Source of the DNA: Pilatotrama ljubarskyi
Taxonomy: Eukaryota > Basidiomycota > Agaricomycetes > Polyporales > Polyporaceae
Length of the DNA: 64,000 bases
Direction of reading: 5' to 3'
Assembly (NCBI GenBank): GCA_022385805.1
Contig: MU277690.1
Location: 62,001-126,000 of the forward strand
The notes below the pieces were generated by a model. The model was not told the DNA's origin, did no database searches, and was given only the letters and a program-made list of their open reading frames with translations. A program made the translations under genes and the position numbers. Within the stretch, counting starts at the first letter, position 1. Each line of letters opens with the position of its first letter. Of this stretch, positions 23,854 to 37,035 are shown piece after piece.

Positions 23854-26334
23854 TCAGACCTTCACGGCCTTCTCGTCGCCGGTAGATGCCATGGAGCTCG
23901 TCTCGGACTCCATGAGGCCCATTTGCGAGGTATCGTAGCCGTGTGCCTCGAGGTACTCGCGGAACTAGATGACGCAGGCATGATGAGAACCGCGTGGCAT
24001 GGACACTCAGTGAAAGACGTACTTGACGGTCCTCTTCGGCCATGCCGTCGTGCGAGAGCGGGCGGATGAAGAAGAACGTCACGAGTGCGCTAAAGATCGC
24101 CAGACCTGTTATGGTCAGCTTCTCGGTCAGCCAATGGTCCTATGGCGAACATGGCCTCGATACGCACCACTGCCAATCCAGAACGGTCCTGTCTGACCGA
24201 TGTTGGGATCATTCGGATGGAGACGCTGGAAATCTGCGGGAAGAGGTGAGCATCGACTTGAGTGTGTCATATCACAGCAGCTGGGCTACTCACCATCGAC
24301 GATCCGCTGCCATGCTGAAAGAGATGTGCCTCAATATCAAAGTCATCTACTATGCGATCAATACACTCACCCCAGGTGCCACCGAATGCGCCAACCTTGC
24401 CGATGGCAGCCGCAATACCATAGAACTGACCGCGGACGGCCGTGGGCCCCGACTTCGCTGCAAGCATGCCGAGGCAATTGCCAGGCCCAAGTTCACCGAA
24501 GCTAAGGAAGATGCCGTAGACAACCTGCGATAACGGTCAGGTTAAGGGGAAGCGAATGGAGTTCTCTCTGTTGTACTTACTGCGAATGCGGCGATGTGAT
24601 TTGTCAACCTGGGGCGAGGGTAAGCCCGGTTGAGCAGTCTGAGCGCCAACAACCACATACTGGGTGTAGAGGCCGCTCATGATGAAACCAATGACGGCTT
24701 GACAGAGCAGCCCAGTGATCTGAAGTGGTTTGAGTCAGAAACTAAGTCGGACAGTATGGTGCAAATGCTTGCCATTGTGTTCTTGGGACCAAGCCAGTCT
24801 ACAACGAAGGCACCCCCGACGGTGCCAGGGATGTAGAACAAGCTGCCAAGGATTCAGCGCAACCCCTGAACACGACGTCATGTGAACTCACTTGATCACG
24901 ACAGACCAGCCAAAGACGACCGTGAGCGAGTCGTTGCCACCAGTGATGCTGCGGTATTGTTAATGGACGTTATCAAACAGGCGAGCGTAGCGCGTGACGT
25001 ACGTGTTCGTGACCGTCGACGAGTAGAGTCCAAACTGGAGGTTTGTGGAGGATCAGTCGTCGGATCGCTTATAGGCATCCGAGATTCACGTACGGGGTAG
25101 CTATACATTCGACAATTGTTAGTAATGCTGTCTCTAAACAAGATAGAGATAGACATACGTGATGAAGTCGTAGATAAACCACGTGATCGAGATTGCGGCG
25201 AGCCTTACCCAGTACCGCCGAATAATCAACAAGTATGGGACCTTGGCATGGGCCATGGAGTCCTTCTTGTACCGCGTAGGCTCCTCCATCCTCAGTCGCC
25301 AAATGAGTACAGCCAGTGCAGGGATCATACCAAGGCCCAGCGACAGGCGCCAGACCGCGCGGAGGTGGTTCTCGCCGAAGATCCAAAAGAGCACTAGCGG
25401 CACGAATGCAGCGACGACAAAGCCGACATCGATCATTGTGTCTGTCGGTGAAAGTCAGGAAATATGCGCATATATGTCTATTGTGGAGTCAACCTACTGG
25501 TGGCAAGAGCGAACCAACGGTGTTGCGCATTTTTGTTGATACCAGGCTCTTCCGACTGTTCTGATGCCGCTACTGAACCGCAAGGATACTCTGCCCCGAT
25601 ACCGATACCGAGCAAGAAACTGTAGGAGCCTTCAGGATGCCAGTCTGGATATGGACATAAAGAATTCACGTACCGGCACGCGCTGAGCATCGCAAGCAGA
25701 CCGTGGACGCTTTGGTTCGCTCCACTGGATGCTGCCGACAAGCCAGAGAAGAGAGCCACGATGCCGGTTGCCAACATCTGTATACGTCATGCACGAGTTC
25801 AGCCTTCAACAAAGTACAAGGAGCGGATGAGACACGCACCATCCCAAACTTGCGGCCCAGCTTATCTGACAAGTATCCGAAGACGAGCATTCCCAGTACT
25901 GTGCCAGCAAAGGCGAGACTGGTGATGGTATCGCTGTAATTCTTGTCGATAATATCTGTGCCGTATATACGCTTGAGCACTGGTCAATGGGTCAGCAGAT
26001 GGCATTGGAGGCAAAGTCTGTGCGACCTACAGGTATTCACTGTAGAGATGCGCCAGGAGGGTCAGCCTACAGTCCAAGTCACTCGTTTAGACGCATATAT
26101 ACCGGCTCCAATGACACCATTAGCATAACCTGTATAAGAGCAATCAGCTCCAAAACTCCCGCAACATATCCAGGAGGTACTCACCATCAGAGAACAGTGC
26201 CGTCCCACAGCTGATCCAACGCGCCTGAATGTCAGTCGACTGGCAGAACGCAGGTGGCTAAAGACGTACGCGAAGATGAGGGACACCTGGGAGAGGCGGG
26301 GCTTCCTGTACGGCTGCGACTGGTCAACGCTCAT
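23854..26334 (-). CDS. GIT1-like MFS permease (glycerophosphodiester or phosphate:H+ symporter family)
   Basis: A 12-helix major facilitator superfamily transporter of the plasma membrane, split by about ten small introns. The start at 26334 gives MSVDQSQPYRKPRLSQVSLI. Motifs: ARWISCGTALFSDG spliced to YANGVIGA; the MFS signature GYLSDKLGRKFGM between helices 2 and 3; FLLGIGIGAEYPCGSVAASE; RAVWRLSLGLGMIPALAVLI; FIYDFITY then PFGLYSSTVTNTITGG; FYIPGTVGGAFVVDWLGPKN; and GGTW near helix 10. The tail contains EDRQFREYLEAHGYDTSQMG. The FSDGY and YPFGLYSSTI-type motifs are typical of Git1 relatives, which take up glycerophosphoinositol or glycerophosphocholine. Substrate is inferred, and phosphate is an alternative. 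A TATA box lies about 70 bp upstream. Confidence 0.85.
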
Positions 26335-26402
26335 GGCGATGATGGAGCAGACGGAGACGGAGGGGACGGGGCGTCGAGCGTGGGCCGGAGCATGGTGCGC
26401 GG

Positions 26403-26409
26403 TATATAA
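26403..26409 (-). promoter_or_regulatory. TATA box of the MFS permease gene
   Basis: TTATATA on the minus strand, about 70 bp upstream of the start at 26334. Confidence 0.45.
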
Positions 26410-27549
26410 GGACGGTGATCGAGCGCGTCTGTGAGGTTGAGATAGCGTTTCCCCGCGTGTGGCATGCCACACCTGTGATCCCTCCTCTGATGGCGATCCA
26501 TATCGGGGCGGCGCTGTCCCTGGCCACACTCCCTTATCCGGAAAACAGCGCACGTTCGTCCACCGAGCCCCGCCTCACTGGCTCCCGCCACACGCCGCTC
26601 CAGCCCTGCGACGTACAGAACAGCCTCCGTGGCCTGTCTTCGCTCCTACGTTGTCGTCTTCTCTCCTCGTCGGCACCCTCATCGCAGTGCTATTCTCGTT
26701 GTCCGTGCCACTATCGCCCGAAATCTGCACTCGCAACGATCGTACAATTTGCCCGACGCCGAACTTTGTGGAACTCTTATCGAACATAATGCCGTCCTCG
26801 ACCGGCGGGCCGCCGACGTCGGCGCGCCCCGTGCCGAGAGGACATCACTGTCAAACGGCGAATGTCGACGAGCGGTAAGCTACGGCCAGGCATGAGGCTC
26901 ACCCGACCAACGTTCGCTGCGTGCACATCTCCCCGGCAGCGCCGCACAGGCTCATTCGAAGGTTCTACGATGGTATCGTAGCATATATGCGTGCGATGCG
27001 CGACCCATCGACCTGTTACTCCTGGACTCAGGAACGACCCTTTTGCAGCTACCTCAGGCCAGCTGCAACCTGAGTGGGACGCGTAGACTCTGGCCACTCC
27101 AGTCGTGGTGAAAGTTCCGACCTGGGGGAAAGCATGCCTCATCGCTGCAGGAAAGTCCACATCTTCAAATGCTGACTCCATGAACTTTCTCCTTTCGCGA
27201 AACTCCATCCGTCCGCAGCGAGGAGCAAGTCCACGGGGGCCGAGAGCTTGTGACACAACCTAGCAATAAATTCTTCTCACGGGTGTCGTGAACTGATCGG
27301 GACCTACCTCCTCCGGTGATACAATGTAAATGTTCGATGTGGTAGTCGAAGAGCAGACTGAGGATGTGGAGGGCGATTCACCTCCTAGGTGAGTCCAAGG
27401 GAAGTAGAGGGAGTTCGGAAAAGCCCCGCGAGCGACGCGGCATACTTCCTGAGTTCGCGAGACCACGCGTTCAATGATGTAAAGGAAAATGGAGTACACG
27501 AAAATGGTCCAAAGGAGACGACGCGGTGGCGTTAGTGGCCATAGTACAG
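26410..27549. other. Intergenic region between MFS permease and SEM1
   Basis: About 1.1 kb. Open frames up to about 160 codons occur on both strands but encode nothing I recognise. It contains the permease upstream region and the SEM1 3' flank. Confidence 0.45.
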
Positions 27550-28010
27550 TCAGTGCTGCATTGCCTCGGCGCCGCCACCGTTGCCCTTCTTCTTCGCCAG
27601 CTCATTCCTGCAGCAGCAAAAGGTCAGCCATCCGTCATATGGAGCAACAAAGATGCCATGGCGCGCCTCAGTTGTACACTGAAATCGTCCTCGATGTCAT
27701 CATCGTCCCAGTTGTCCTCCCACAGTTTGTCGCCGCCGGACTTCGCAGCGCCTGGTGCAGTACCGGCCAAATGTGCCAAGTCTGTTTGCGAATCGTCCCA
27801 GTCTGCGAAGCAACGCGTCAGACATTATCTTCAGGCCGCGCCAGCCCCAATGGCCATAGGCAAGCACGACGTACCTGCTACTGCGAACTCCTCGAACTCA
27901 TCATCCTCCTCGAGCACGCCGAGGTGGGGAACGTCGTCGTCTTTCGTGTGCTCTACTGCAGCAGAGGTGCTCTGAACAGGCTGAGACGTAGATGCGGCGG
28001 ATGCAGACAT
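27550..28010 (-). CDS. SEM1: 26S proteasome lid subunit SEM1 (DSS1)
   Basis: A small acidic intrinsically disordered subunit of the proteasome lid, also found in TREX-2 and BRCA2-type complexes. The chosen start at 28010 gives MSASAASTSQPVQSTSAAVE; an in-frame ATG at 28127 would lengthen it. Motifs: LGVLEEDDEFEEFAVA, then after an intron the aromatic/acidic block DKLWEDNWDDDDIEDDFSVQ ending LR, the ubiquitin-binding signature of DSS1. After a second intron the C-terminal helix is NELAKKKGNGGGAEAMQH. The second intron seems to have a GC donor (AG then GCGCGC) and a normal CAG acceptor. Without removing it the protein would lose the conserved C-terminal helix. Confidence 0.9.
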
Positions 28011-28267
28011 GGCAGCGGTCGTAACGGTGAGGGCAGGGTCGGGGTCGAGAGCAGATGGGGGATGCGATCCGGACGCGTCAGTGAGCGGGTGAGCGTGGGA
28101 AAGGAGAGACGCGTGCTCGCGTGTCACGGCGCCTACAGACTTGTTTTCGCGCCAGTAAATGCTGTATCATACTTGGTAGACTATGTGTGACCTATGGATA
28201 CATTCACCGAGCCTCTGCGACTGAAATGGCCCCCTTCCAATAGGTTCGTATGAAAACCATCCCTCGT

Positions 28268-29110
28268 GCCACTGTGACGCAGCTCGCCGAGCATCCCGAC
28301 ATACAGCAGAAGCTGCGGGAGGAAATCACTTAGCCGGCGCTGGCCAGGGCTTGACTAGTACGATGATCTCATGGCCTTTCACTGCTCGAAGCATTAGCAG
28401 TCATTCGCAAGACAGTGCGGGTGTACGTTCCTGCAGTTCTACATACGTGGCTTGAGCTCTTGCGCCTCCCGCTGCGGGCACTAACAGCGACTGCAGGGTC
28501 CGCAAGGACGTGGTCCTCCCGCTCGCGGAACCTATCATGGGCCTATAGACGGGACGATGATGAATGAAATACACGTGCCGAAGAATGCTCCGGTCTATGT
28601 AGGTCTCCTCAACTGTAACCGCAACAAGGCCCTTTGGGGAGAAGATGTGTACGAGTGGAAGCCTGAGCGTTGGCTCTCTCCGCTGCCCAGCACTGTGACA
28701 GAGGCGAGGATACCCAGTGCAGTGCACTCCAACCTGTGAGTTGGAACAGAAACGCGCTACGTTGAGTTCGAGTACGGCAGCTCATATGACCTCCAGGATG
28801 ACATTCTTAGGCGGAGCGCGCGCCTGCATGTTTGTCTTGTTCGCTGTTCACGAATCCACGCTTGTTCTGACACAGATTTGCCCACAGCGGCTTCAAGTTC
28901 GCAGAGCTCGAAATGAGTGAATCTGACAGTAATCAAGCGACCGAGCCCGCCTAACGTGGTCACAGAGGTCACCTTGTCCGTCCTGCTCCCCAATTTCACC
29001 TTCGAGAAGTCCGAGCAACCAATCATCTGGAACATGGGAGTCATCCGGTATCCCTCTGTCGGGAATTTCGGTGACGAGGCGGCGCTTCCCATGAAGGTCA
29101 GCCTCTACAA
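28268..29110 (+). pseudogene. Cytochrome P450 pseudogene (C-terminal half)
   Basis: A decayed copy of the C-terminal half of a P450 that closely resembles the gene at 45535-47915. Recognisable pieces: QLAEHPDIQQKLREEI (I-helix region), RKDVVLPLAEPIMG, NRNKALWGEDVYEWKPERW, LSPLPSTVTEARIP, the haem-loop start MTFLGGARACM, and the end VTEVTLSVLLPNFTFEK to GVIRYPSVGNFGDEAALPMK. In-frame stops (for example in the codons after the I-helix block and at GGCCTATAG near 28548) and small indels break it. Introns of the parent are still present, so this is a DNA-level duplication, not a processed copy. The N-terminal half is absent. Homology to the parent continues about 240 bp past the stop. Confidence 0.85.
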
Positions 29111-29350
29111 GCATATGCAAACGAGCCGAGCACTGCTCCCGTACTCGTCTGTCACAACTGAGCCGTTCCAGACCTGCGATGATTCTGAAGCGTCGATCGT
29201 ATTGCAGTTGTGGAGAACCTCGTATGATATATCCGTGATCCGTTAGCTATGCGCGAGGTATGTGCAGTGCTCTTCCTGGAGTCGTCAATATTTGCGCTAC
29301 GTTCCGCCCCTTGTAGAGTGGCTCATCAACCACATGAATCGTTCACGAGC
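29111..29350 (+). repeat. Duplicated 3' flank of the P450 gene
   Basis: Sequence downstream of the pseudogene matches, imperfectly, the 3' flank of the intact P450 on the opposite strand near 45.2-45.5 kb. One clear shared block is the run GTTCCGCCCC-TTGTAGAGTG followed by CATCAACCACATGA. This marks the extent of the duplicated segment. Confidence 0.65.
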
Positions 29351-29631
29351 AGCAGGAAGTATCCTGGGTCATGCTCTGCAATTGGACGCTTCAAGGAGAT
29401 GGGCCCGTGGCGATGGACAGCCGCCTAGCTGGCATCTTCAGTGACATCCACTGGCAGATACAGACTCGACCTTTATCAGAATATGTTCTCCGCCACTTCG
29501 CTAGCGCACAGTCATCGTCTACCGAGGGAAGACAAGATGCGGAGCCCCTTGACGTCTTCATGGCCGCCGGTAATTCAATGCTCTGGAATTTGTTCCACTG
29601 ATACTAATGTAAAGATGTTCGAAACGAACAT

Positions 29632-29949
29632 GGCGAGATGGCCGAGCGGTCTAAGGCGCCAGACTAAGGCAGTTGCGGTAATCTGGTCCTCACGGGCGTC
29701 ACAACAGGCTTTGTGATATTCACGACCCCGGAATAGTCACTGAAAAGGCCGGATATCCTCGTAAAAGTGGCCGAAAAGGTCTTCTTTGAAAGCCTTTTGC
29801 GAGCCTTTGCTGGGCCTTTTCCGCCACTTTCACCCGCATCGGAGCAACACCTGAAAAGGTTTCCATACGCCCAGGCTTTTCCGAGAATGTTCGGGGGTCA
29901 CGTATCTAGCTATGCCCGTCGTGCGTGGGTTCGAATCCCACTCTCGTCA
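29632..29949 (+). tRNA. tRNA-Leu(AAG), interrupted by a 220 bp insert; probably a pseudogene
   Basis: 5' part from 29632: acceptor strand GGCGAGA, D-arm GCC...GGC, anticodon stem CCAGA pairing with TCTGG, and loop CTAAGG, giving anticodon AAG (Leu). A short intron follows base 37. The 3' part ends at 29949: T-arm GTGGG TTCGAAT CCCAC, acceptor TCTCGTC and discriminator A. The two parts meet in the variable arm only if 29700-29919 is removed together with one copy of a 3 bp CGT repeat. Removing it restores a normal Leu long variable arm. As it stands the transcript would carry 220 extra nucleotides. Acceptor pairing includes one G-U. Confidence 0.75.
29700..29919. mobile_element. Palindromic (foldback/MITE-like) insert within tRNA-Leu
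   Basis: 220 bp flanked by CGT on both sides. Inner arms 29764-29781 and 29812-29830 pair at 16 of 18 positions. Outer regions around 29721-29750 and 29871-29903 (the ACCCCGGAA and TTCGGGGGT blocks and the GAAAAGGC and GCTTTTCC blocks) are also inversely related. No coding capacity. The class of element is not determined. Confidence 0.6.
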
Positions 29950-30266
29950 TTTGTCTTTTGTTCGCCTTAAGTGCACGCTGATTGGAAGCATAGATCTCAG
30001 TCATTCCATCGATAGAAGCCTCAGAAAGGGTAACTAGACGAAGAACCCCACAGGTGACTCGCCGGTGGGCTGTAATGCTAGCGCTATCGGGCCTTTTGCG
30101 AGCTCGAGGACCTGCAGCCACTTTCTTCTTACCCTCGATCTCGCGAGTCGCAACAGCTCGTTTTCCCTCGAGAAGGCAACGGGCTGACCCGATTGCACAC
30201 TTATCGCACGGAAGACCTGAAGTACTGTTACAGAGCAGCAGACGGTACAGCTCGAGGCGCACAAAC
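29950..30266. other. Intergenic upstream of prolyl aminopeptidase
   Basis: 317 bp with no gene. Presumably contains the promoter of the aminopeptidase gene; no TATA box was recognised. Confidence 0.4.
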
Positions 30267-32050
<1,784 letters not shown>

Positions 32051-33386
32051 ATGGCCGAAGAAGACACAGGGCACTGGGGTTGAAGCTTGTTGGGGTGAAC
32101 GTGATATTCAGTTGACGAGCGTGGGCATGTGCTGACTGATGAGTGCGTTGTACGCTATACCAGTATGATGAGAATGCATCCGTGTGCTTCAGCAGGCTGT
32201 GCGTCGCCGGGCTGACTGTCGCTGTGGAGTCCTCAGGCTGTCCGCGGTGGGTTCTGTGGGCAGTGCGGTCGCGTACAGTACTCGCATATATCGTCATATG
32301 ATTCCCAGCGAAGCCATCGGTACCCCTTCCGCAATTTTCGCGTTCGCATATCCCGCGCTTCGACTTCTCCCGGAGCGTCATAGGTACCCATTGGAACCGG
32401 CGGCCACCACTGCGCTGGGTCGACGAGTATAGCAACGAGCCAATCGAGCCCGACAGCACATCGCAGTTTCTGGAGACCCCTGCGAGACCATGCAGCGGAC
32501 GTTCTCCCATGGCGCTGGTAGACGCTGCAGACGCCAAGTCTGTAGTGGGAGTGAGCACGGATATGGAATGATCGAGGCGGTGACGTACTGCGACTCAGCG
32601 CGCCCCATGCGCAAGAGCACAGGACACAACGCTGCTTGTCTTCCCACCGCCGTCTCCGTCCTCCTGGTCGTTTGTCCATGGGTCAACCGCCGGCGAAGAG
32701 CCCCTGGCCCGCTCCAGCGCAATCGACAGGAGCCCCGTTCATCCCGGCAGGAAGCAACGGACGGCCCTAGAGCGACGTCGTGCCAGGAAGGCACCGCCGT
32801 ATCTGCGTCTGGACCATGCGGGACTGTCAACAATAGCCAGCATCGTACGATGCAGCGGGAGGTGCGTGCTCGTCAGGTTGTACGTTGTGATCTGACATGC
32901 TCAACATGCATCAGGCGGTGCCCGTGTGTCGGCATGTCCGGCCGCAACTAGGCCTTCGGTATGAGGCCGGAGGCATTCATCGACGCCATCTCCCGTTGGC
33001 CTGGTACGCCAAGGACGCTCATGCGATGTGTCTCGAGGCCCTTGGTGCACAGTAATAGCACAAGGACGACTGGAAGGACCTGGACGTTGATGAAGAGGCG
33101 TGGTGTGGGTGTGGATGGCCGTGCGGGGAAACTGCGGAGACCGGCGGGGCCGAGATAAGATAAGATTGAGGTGAGATCTAATCTGATCACATGGAAAAGC
33201 GGGAGACCCTGAATGCCTGATGTGTCAAAATTCGAGTGAGGTGGGACGACTTTGAGGTGCGCGCTTGGAATATAAGCACTCCTCGCCGCTCCCTGCGTTC
33301 CGCCGCGTACCATCGTCGCTTCCCACCTCTCAACCTTCAAAAAGTCCAGCGAGGCCGCCGCCACCGCCCGCCTCCCCGCCGACGCC
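32051..33386. other. Intergenic with unassigned open frames
   Basis: About 1.3 kb. Overlapping open frames of 150-190 codons on the minus strand and about 150 on the plus strand cover 32.2-33.5 kb. None contains a motif I recognise, and GC-rich composition favours chance frames. The right end is the ERG3 promoter region. Confidence 0.4.
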
Positions 33387-34583
33387 ATGGACATCGTCCT
33401 CACCCTCGCAGACGACTGGGTTCTCGACCGTGCATGGGCTGCCCTTCTGCCGGTCTCTGCGTTCACGACTGCCAGCGCAAATGCGCCCAGCCTATACAAC
33501 GTCTCTTCCCACGTCCCTATTGTCGCCTCCCATTCTTCGGCCTGGTCTCAGCTCATCTCACACATACCTCATCCGCCGCTCCCAGACGATCTGCTTACCT
33601 CACCGCTCGTCGCTTCTCAGACCATCGCGTCTGCCTGGCCGCGGGACTACTTTCCCCGACAAGTAATATCTCTCCTCGTCCTCACCCTTATCGGCATCCA
33701 CCTACTCTACTTCGTCTTCGCCGGTCTCTCCTACCAGTATATCTTTAACCATGAGATGATGAAGCACCCGCGCTTCCTCCCAAACCAGGTCAAGCTCGAG
33801 ATCCAGGCGAGCTTGAAGGCGTTCCCCATGATGACCCTCTATACCTTGCCGTGGTTCGTAGCCGAGGTCCGCGGTCACTCGAAGCTGTATGACAACGTCA
33901 GTGATTACGGCTGGCCATACTTCTTCTTTTCCATCCTCTTGTGAGTGCTTCGCGCATTGGCCGCCGCTCAAATCTGACGGTATCCTCAGCTTCTTGGTCT
34001 TCACCGACTACTGCATCTACTGGATCCATCGCGGCGAGCACCATCCAGCCTGTTACAAGTGGTTGCACAAACCGCACCACAAGTGGCTAAGTGCGTCTCC
34101 ATCTATGCTCCTTATTGCGTCAATAGTGCTGACCCAGTTTGATTTTGCAGTTCCCACTCCCTTCGCGTCGCATGCGTTCCACCCGCTCGATGGCTACCTC
34201 CAGTCCATCCCGTACCACCTGTTCATCTTCCTCTTCCCGCTGCACCGCCCACTATATCTCGCGCTCTTCGTCTTCGTCAACTTCTGGTCAATCCTCATCC
34301 ATGACTCTGACATGATCACCGGTCATCCGCTTGAGAAGATAATCAACGGCCCTGCGCACCACACCCTGCACCACCTTTACTTCACTGTGAACTACGGTCA
34401 GGTCAGTCTATTTCCGTCTCACTCCCGTCTCCATGCAGATCACTCACCTACCCTCAGTACTTCACATGGGCAGATCGCATGGGCAAGTCATACCGTCAGC
34501 CACGATCTGAGCTTGACCCTATGCTCGAGGTCAAAGCCGCCGAAGCCGCGAAGGCCAAGGCCGCGATCGGGAAGGACCTATGA
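33387..34583 (+). CDS. ERG3: Delta7-sterol C5(6)-desaturase
   Basis: An ER membrane di-iron oxygenase that introduces the C5-C6 double bond late in ergosterol synthesis. The start at 33387 gives [21 protein letters not shown] hydrophobic helix ([20 protein letters not shown]) and [20 protein letters not shown] precede [20 protein letters not shown]. Histidine boxes: HRGEHHP in [26 protein letters not shown], and HHTLHHLYF in [20 protein letters not shown]. The third and last introns flank the boxes; all three introns are GT-AG. The end [20 protein letters not shown] and the Lys/Ala-rich tail match ERG3. All iron ligands are present. Confidence 0.95.
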
Positions 34584-35158
34584 GCGCTTCCTCCCTGCTC
34601 CCATCTGCTCTGTTGACACTTGCGTTTTCTATGGATGTTCACATGACGACCTACGCCACGACTCAGACCCAATGTACATTATTATTCATTCCCGGGCCTT
34701 GCCTAGCGGGCCGCGGGTCACCATAGATACTTGTAAAGGGGTTGTCTACCTAATTACCACCTGCGTCGTGTATACCGGAATATAATGCATGCGTCCTCGA
34801 CCTGACCCCGCATACAATCCCGAATATCAATATCCTTGTCGCCCGACTAATAGTCCTCTCTCAACATGGCGACGTCGAACTCTCAGCGGGCGGCGATATG
34901 TAAGGCAAGACGAAGGCATTGCGACAACAAGCAGGACAGCACAAACACAGCACTGGCGTACACGAATGACGACGCTTCGGTGACATGGCAGCGCAGACAA
35001 TATGTAGTAGTTACAACGATTCACAGAACCTGCCACCTCGGACCCGACCATCATAGAAGGCTGTGTTCTCAGCCTCGCAATACAGGACGGCCACGCGCGC
35101 ATGCACGCATCCCTGCCGTTGTGCGTGCGGCGCGGAGAGCAAAGCGCCGGCGGGAGTC
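34584..35158. other. Intergenic, convergent 3' ends (ERG3 / RAE1)
   Basis: 575 bp with no supportable gene. Confidence 0.4.
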
Positions 35159-36714
35159 TCACCGCTTCGTCGGCTTGCGCTTGACTTCCTCGTCCTTGCA
35201 CGCGTGCAGCATGAGCTTGTTGGGGTGGCCGGGCGTCATGCCTGAGTGGCCCTTGGACCAGTCGTAGGAGATGGCATAGGCAAAGATCGTGCCGGAGCGA
35301 TTAAAGGTCGTGCAGGGCACTGGGCCGGGCGCGGGCTCGAAGGCTGGTCGGGAAAGGCGTCAGCAAATAGCCGTAGTCCGGGATGGAGACGAGAACTTAC
35401 ATTTGAGGCGCGTACGGGCATCTTTGTCCCAGAAGTTGATGGTACCATCTGATCCTACGGGACATGTGAGTTGCTCGAACATACTCCGGACCGGATGATA
35501 CATACCACAGGTAGAGAAGGTGCCGTGTACGGGGTGGAAAGATATGTCGTTCACGGCATAGACTAGTGATTGGTCTTTGGTAGTCGGCGACTGATCGCGG
35601 CGGTGGCACTTGAACGAGAAGTTGTTCCTGTACGGGCAAAGCTCTGTCAGGACTCGTTAACTTCACACGTACACCAAAACATAGCGTACGAGGCATCCTT
35701 CTCCTCAACGTATCTGAGTAGCAGTGACGGTCAGTTTCAGATATGCATGAAAGATGCGTTTCACGCACTGAATGGCAACACGACCTTCGATACTTCCAAC
35801 AGCAAAGCCATTTGCTGAGGGGAAGCACGATACTACGCGCGTCTGCCACTTCAAGGGCGAGACAAGCGTCTGTCACAGGACGCCCGATCCAGTTAGGACT
35901 GCGGTGGCGTACGGCACAGGAAGTTCACATACTTTGAACGGCGTGGTTGGGTTGGCGAGGTTGAATACTTGGATGTGCCTCTCGGCCGTACCGACGACCA
36001 TCAGGGGGTATACAACATCCATAGTGTAGCATCGCTCGGGAAGCTGCACCGTCGACACGGGGTTCGGTTGGCGCAAGTCCCAGTACTGCAGCAAGTCAAA
36101 TCCCTTAGATTGTTACCGAAGTGCGCCAACGACACTCGACTGACCTTGACCGTCTTATCCCAACTACCCGTGGCGAGCACGCCACCTTGAGGCGACTCGA
36201 TCCAACGCACGACACGGATCGGCGCGTCGTGTTGCGCGACCTGAGAGGCTTGGCCAGTAGTCACGTCGAACATGCGTCCTGCGTTGTCTGCACCCCCGGA
36301 GAGAATCTTGGTGCCATCCTGGCGTTCACGGAAGGCGCGCGATGTCGCGAATCAGGGTGGCGGCGTTTCGATGGACAAGCAGAGATAGCGCACCTTGTTC
36401 CAGCATACACTCAGCACGGGGCCTTGGTGAGGGTACATCGCCTTGCCCTGCGTCTGCCCGTTTGCTCCAACCTCGTAGATGCGAACCTGACCACGCAGGA
36501 AGCGAGAAGTGAGTGCTTATGGCAGCCTGGACGCGTCGCTGAAAAGCCATCCACTCACATTGTTATCCCAGGATCCGACAGCGAGGTAGTCGGCGGTTGG
36601 CGAGAAGGACAGAGATGAGATAGAGTCAGTCGGGGGATCCGCGACTTCGATATCTTTGTCCGCGGGTGCGTTGTTCACCAGAGTATTCGACGACGACGCG
36701 GAGAAGAAAGACAT
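35159..36714 (-). CDS. RAE1: mRNA export factor RAE1/GLE2 (WD40)
   Basis: A seven-bladed beta-propeller that binds nucleoporin GLEBS motifs and works in mRNA export. The start at 36714 gives MSFFSASSSNTLVNNAPADK, then DIEVADPPTDSISSLSFSPT and ADYLAVGSWDNN. Spliced repeats follow: YPHQGPVLSVCWNK, GTKILSGGADNAGRMFD, RVVRWIESPQGGVLATGSWD, YWDLRQPNPVSTVQLPERCY and VVGTAERHIQVFNLANPTTP. Then come FAVGSIEGRVAIQY, FKCHRR, YAVNDISFHPVHGTFSTCGS and DGTINFWDKDARTRLK. The C-terminus is YAISYDWSKGHSGMTPGHPN, then KDEEVKRKPTKR. These blocks are among the best conserved in the family. About eight small introns are implied; the exact borders of those in the middle were not all checked. Confidence 0.93.
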
Positions 36715-37035
36715 TTTGCGTCCAGGAGCTCAGAGGGCAGGTTGACCGTCTGAACGAAACACACCAGAGACGAGGTGCAGAGACAAGGTGTAGCCGGACA
36801 GAGACAAGGCCGTAGACGCAACCTAGCGCTCAGCTTCGCATGCGCTCACCTGCCACAACGCGTGACTGCTTCCGCTTCCGGGCACGCGAAGGCTGTCACA
36901 CTAGGATTGTGGCGGTGTGGCCTAGTCTCCCTTCACAGTCAGAGCCCATCCAGTTACCGCTGTCCGGTACGATTGCGTTCATAAGATGCCCTGCAACGAA
37001 CATGAGGAGACTTGAGACCCACGGGGGACAAAAAG
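36715..37035. other. Intergenic between RAE1 and tRNA-Arg
   Basis: 321 bp; RAE1 upstream sequence. No other feature seen. Confidence 0.4.

Noticed and set aside
26459..27256. Possible gene upstream of the MFS permease
   Set aside because: Open frames of 139-159 codons on both strands overlap, show no motif, and lack a sensible splice chain.
29262..29601. Small gene downstream of the P450 pseudogene
   Set aside because: Much of this stretch is duplicated non-coding flank of the intact P450; the remaining frames have no recognisable motif.
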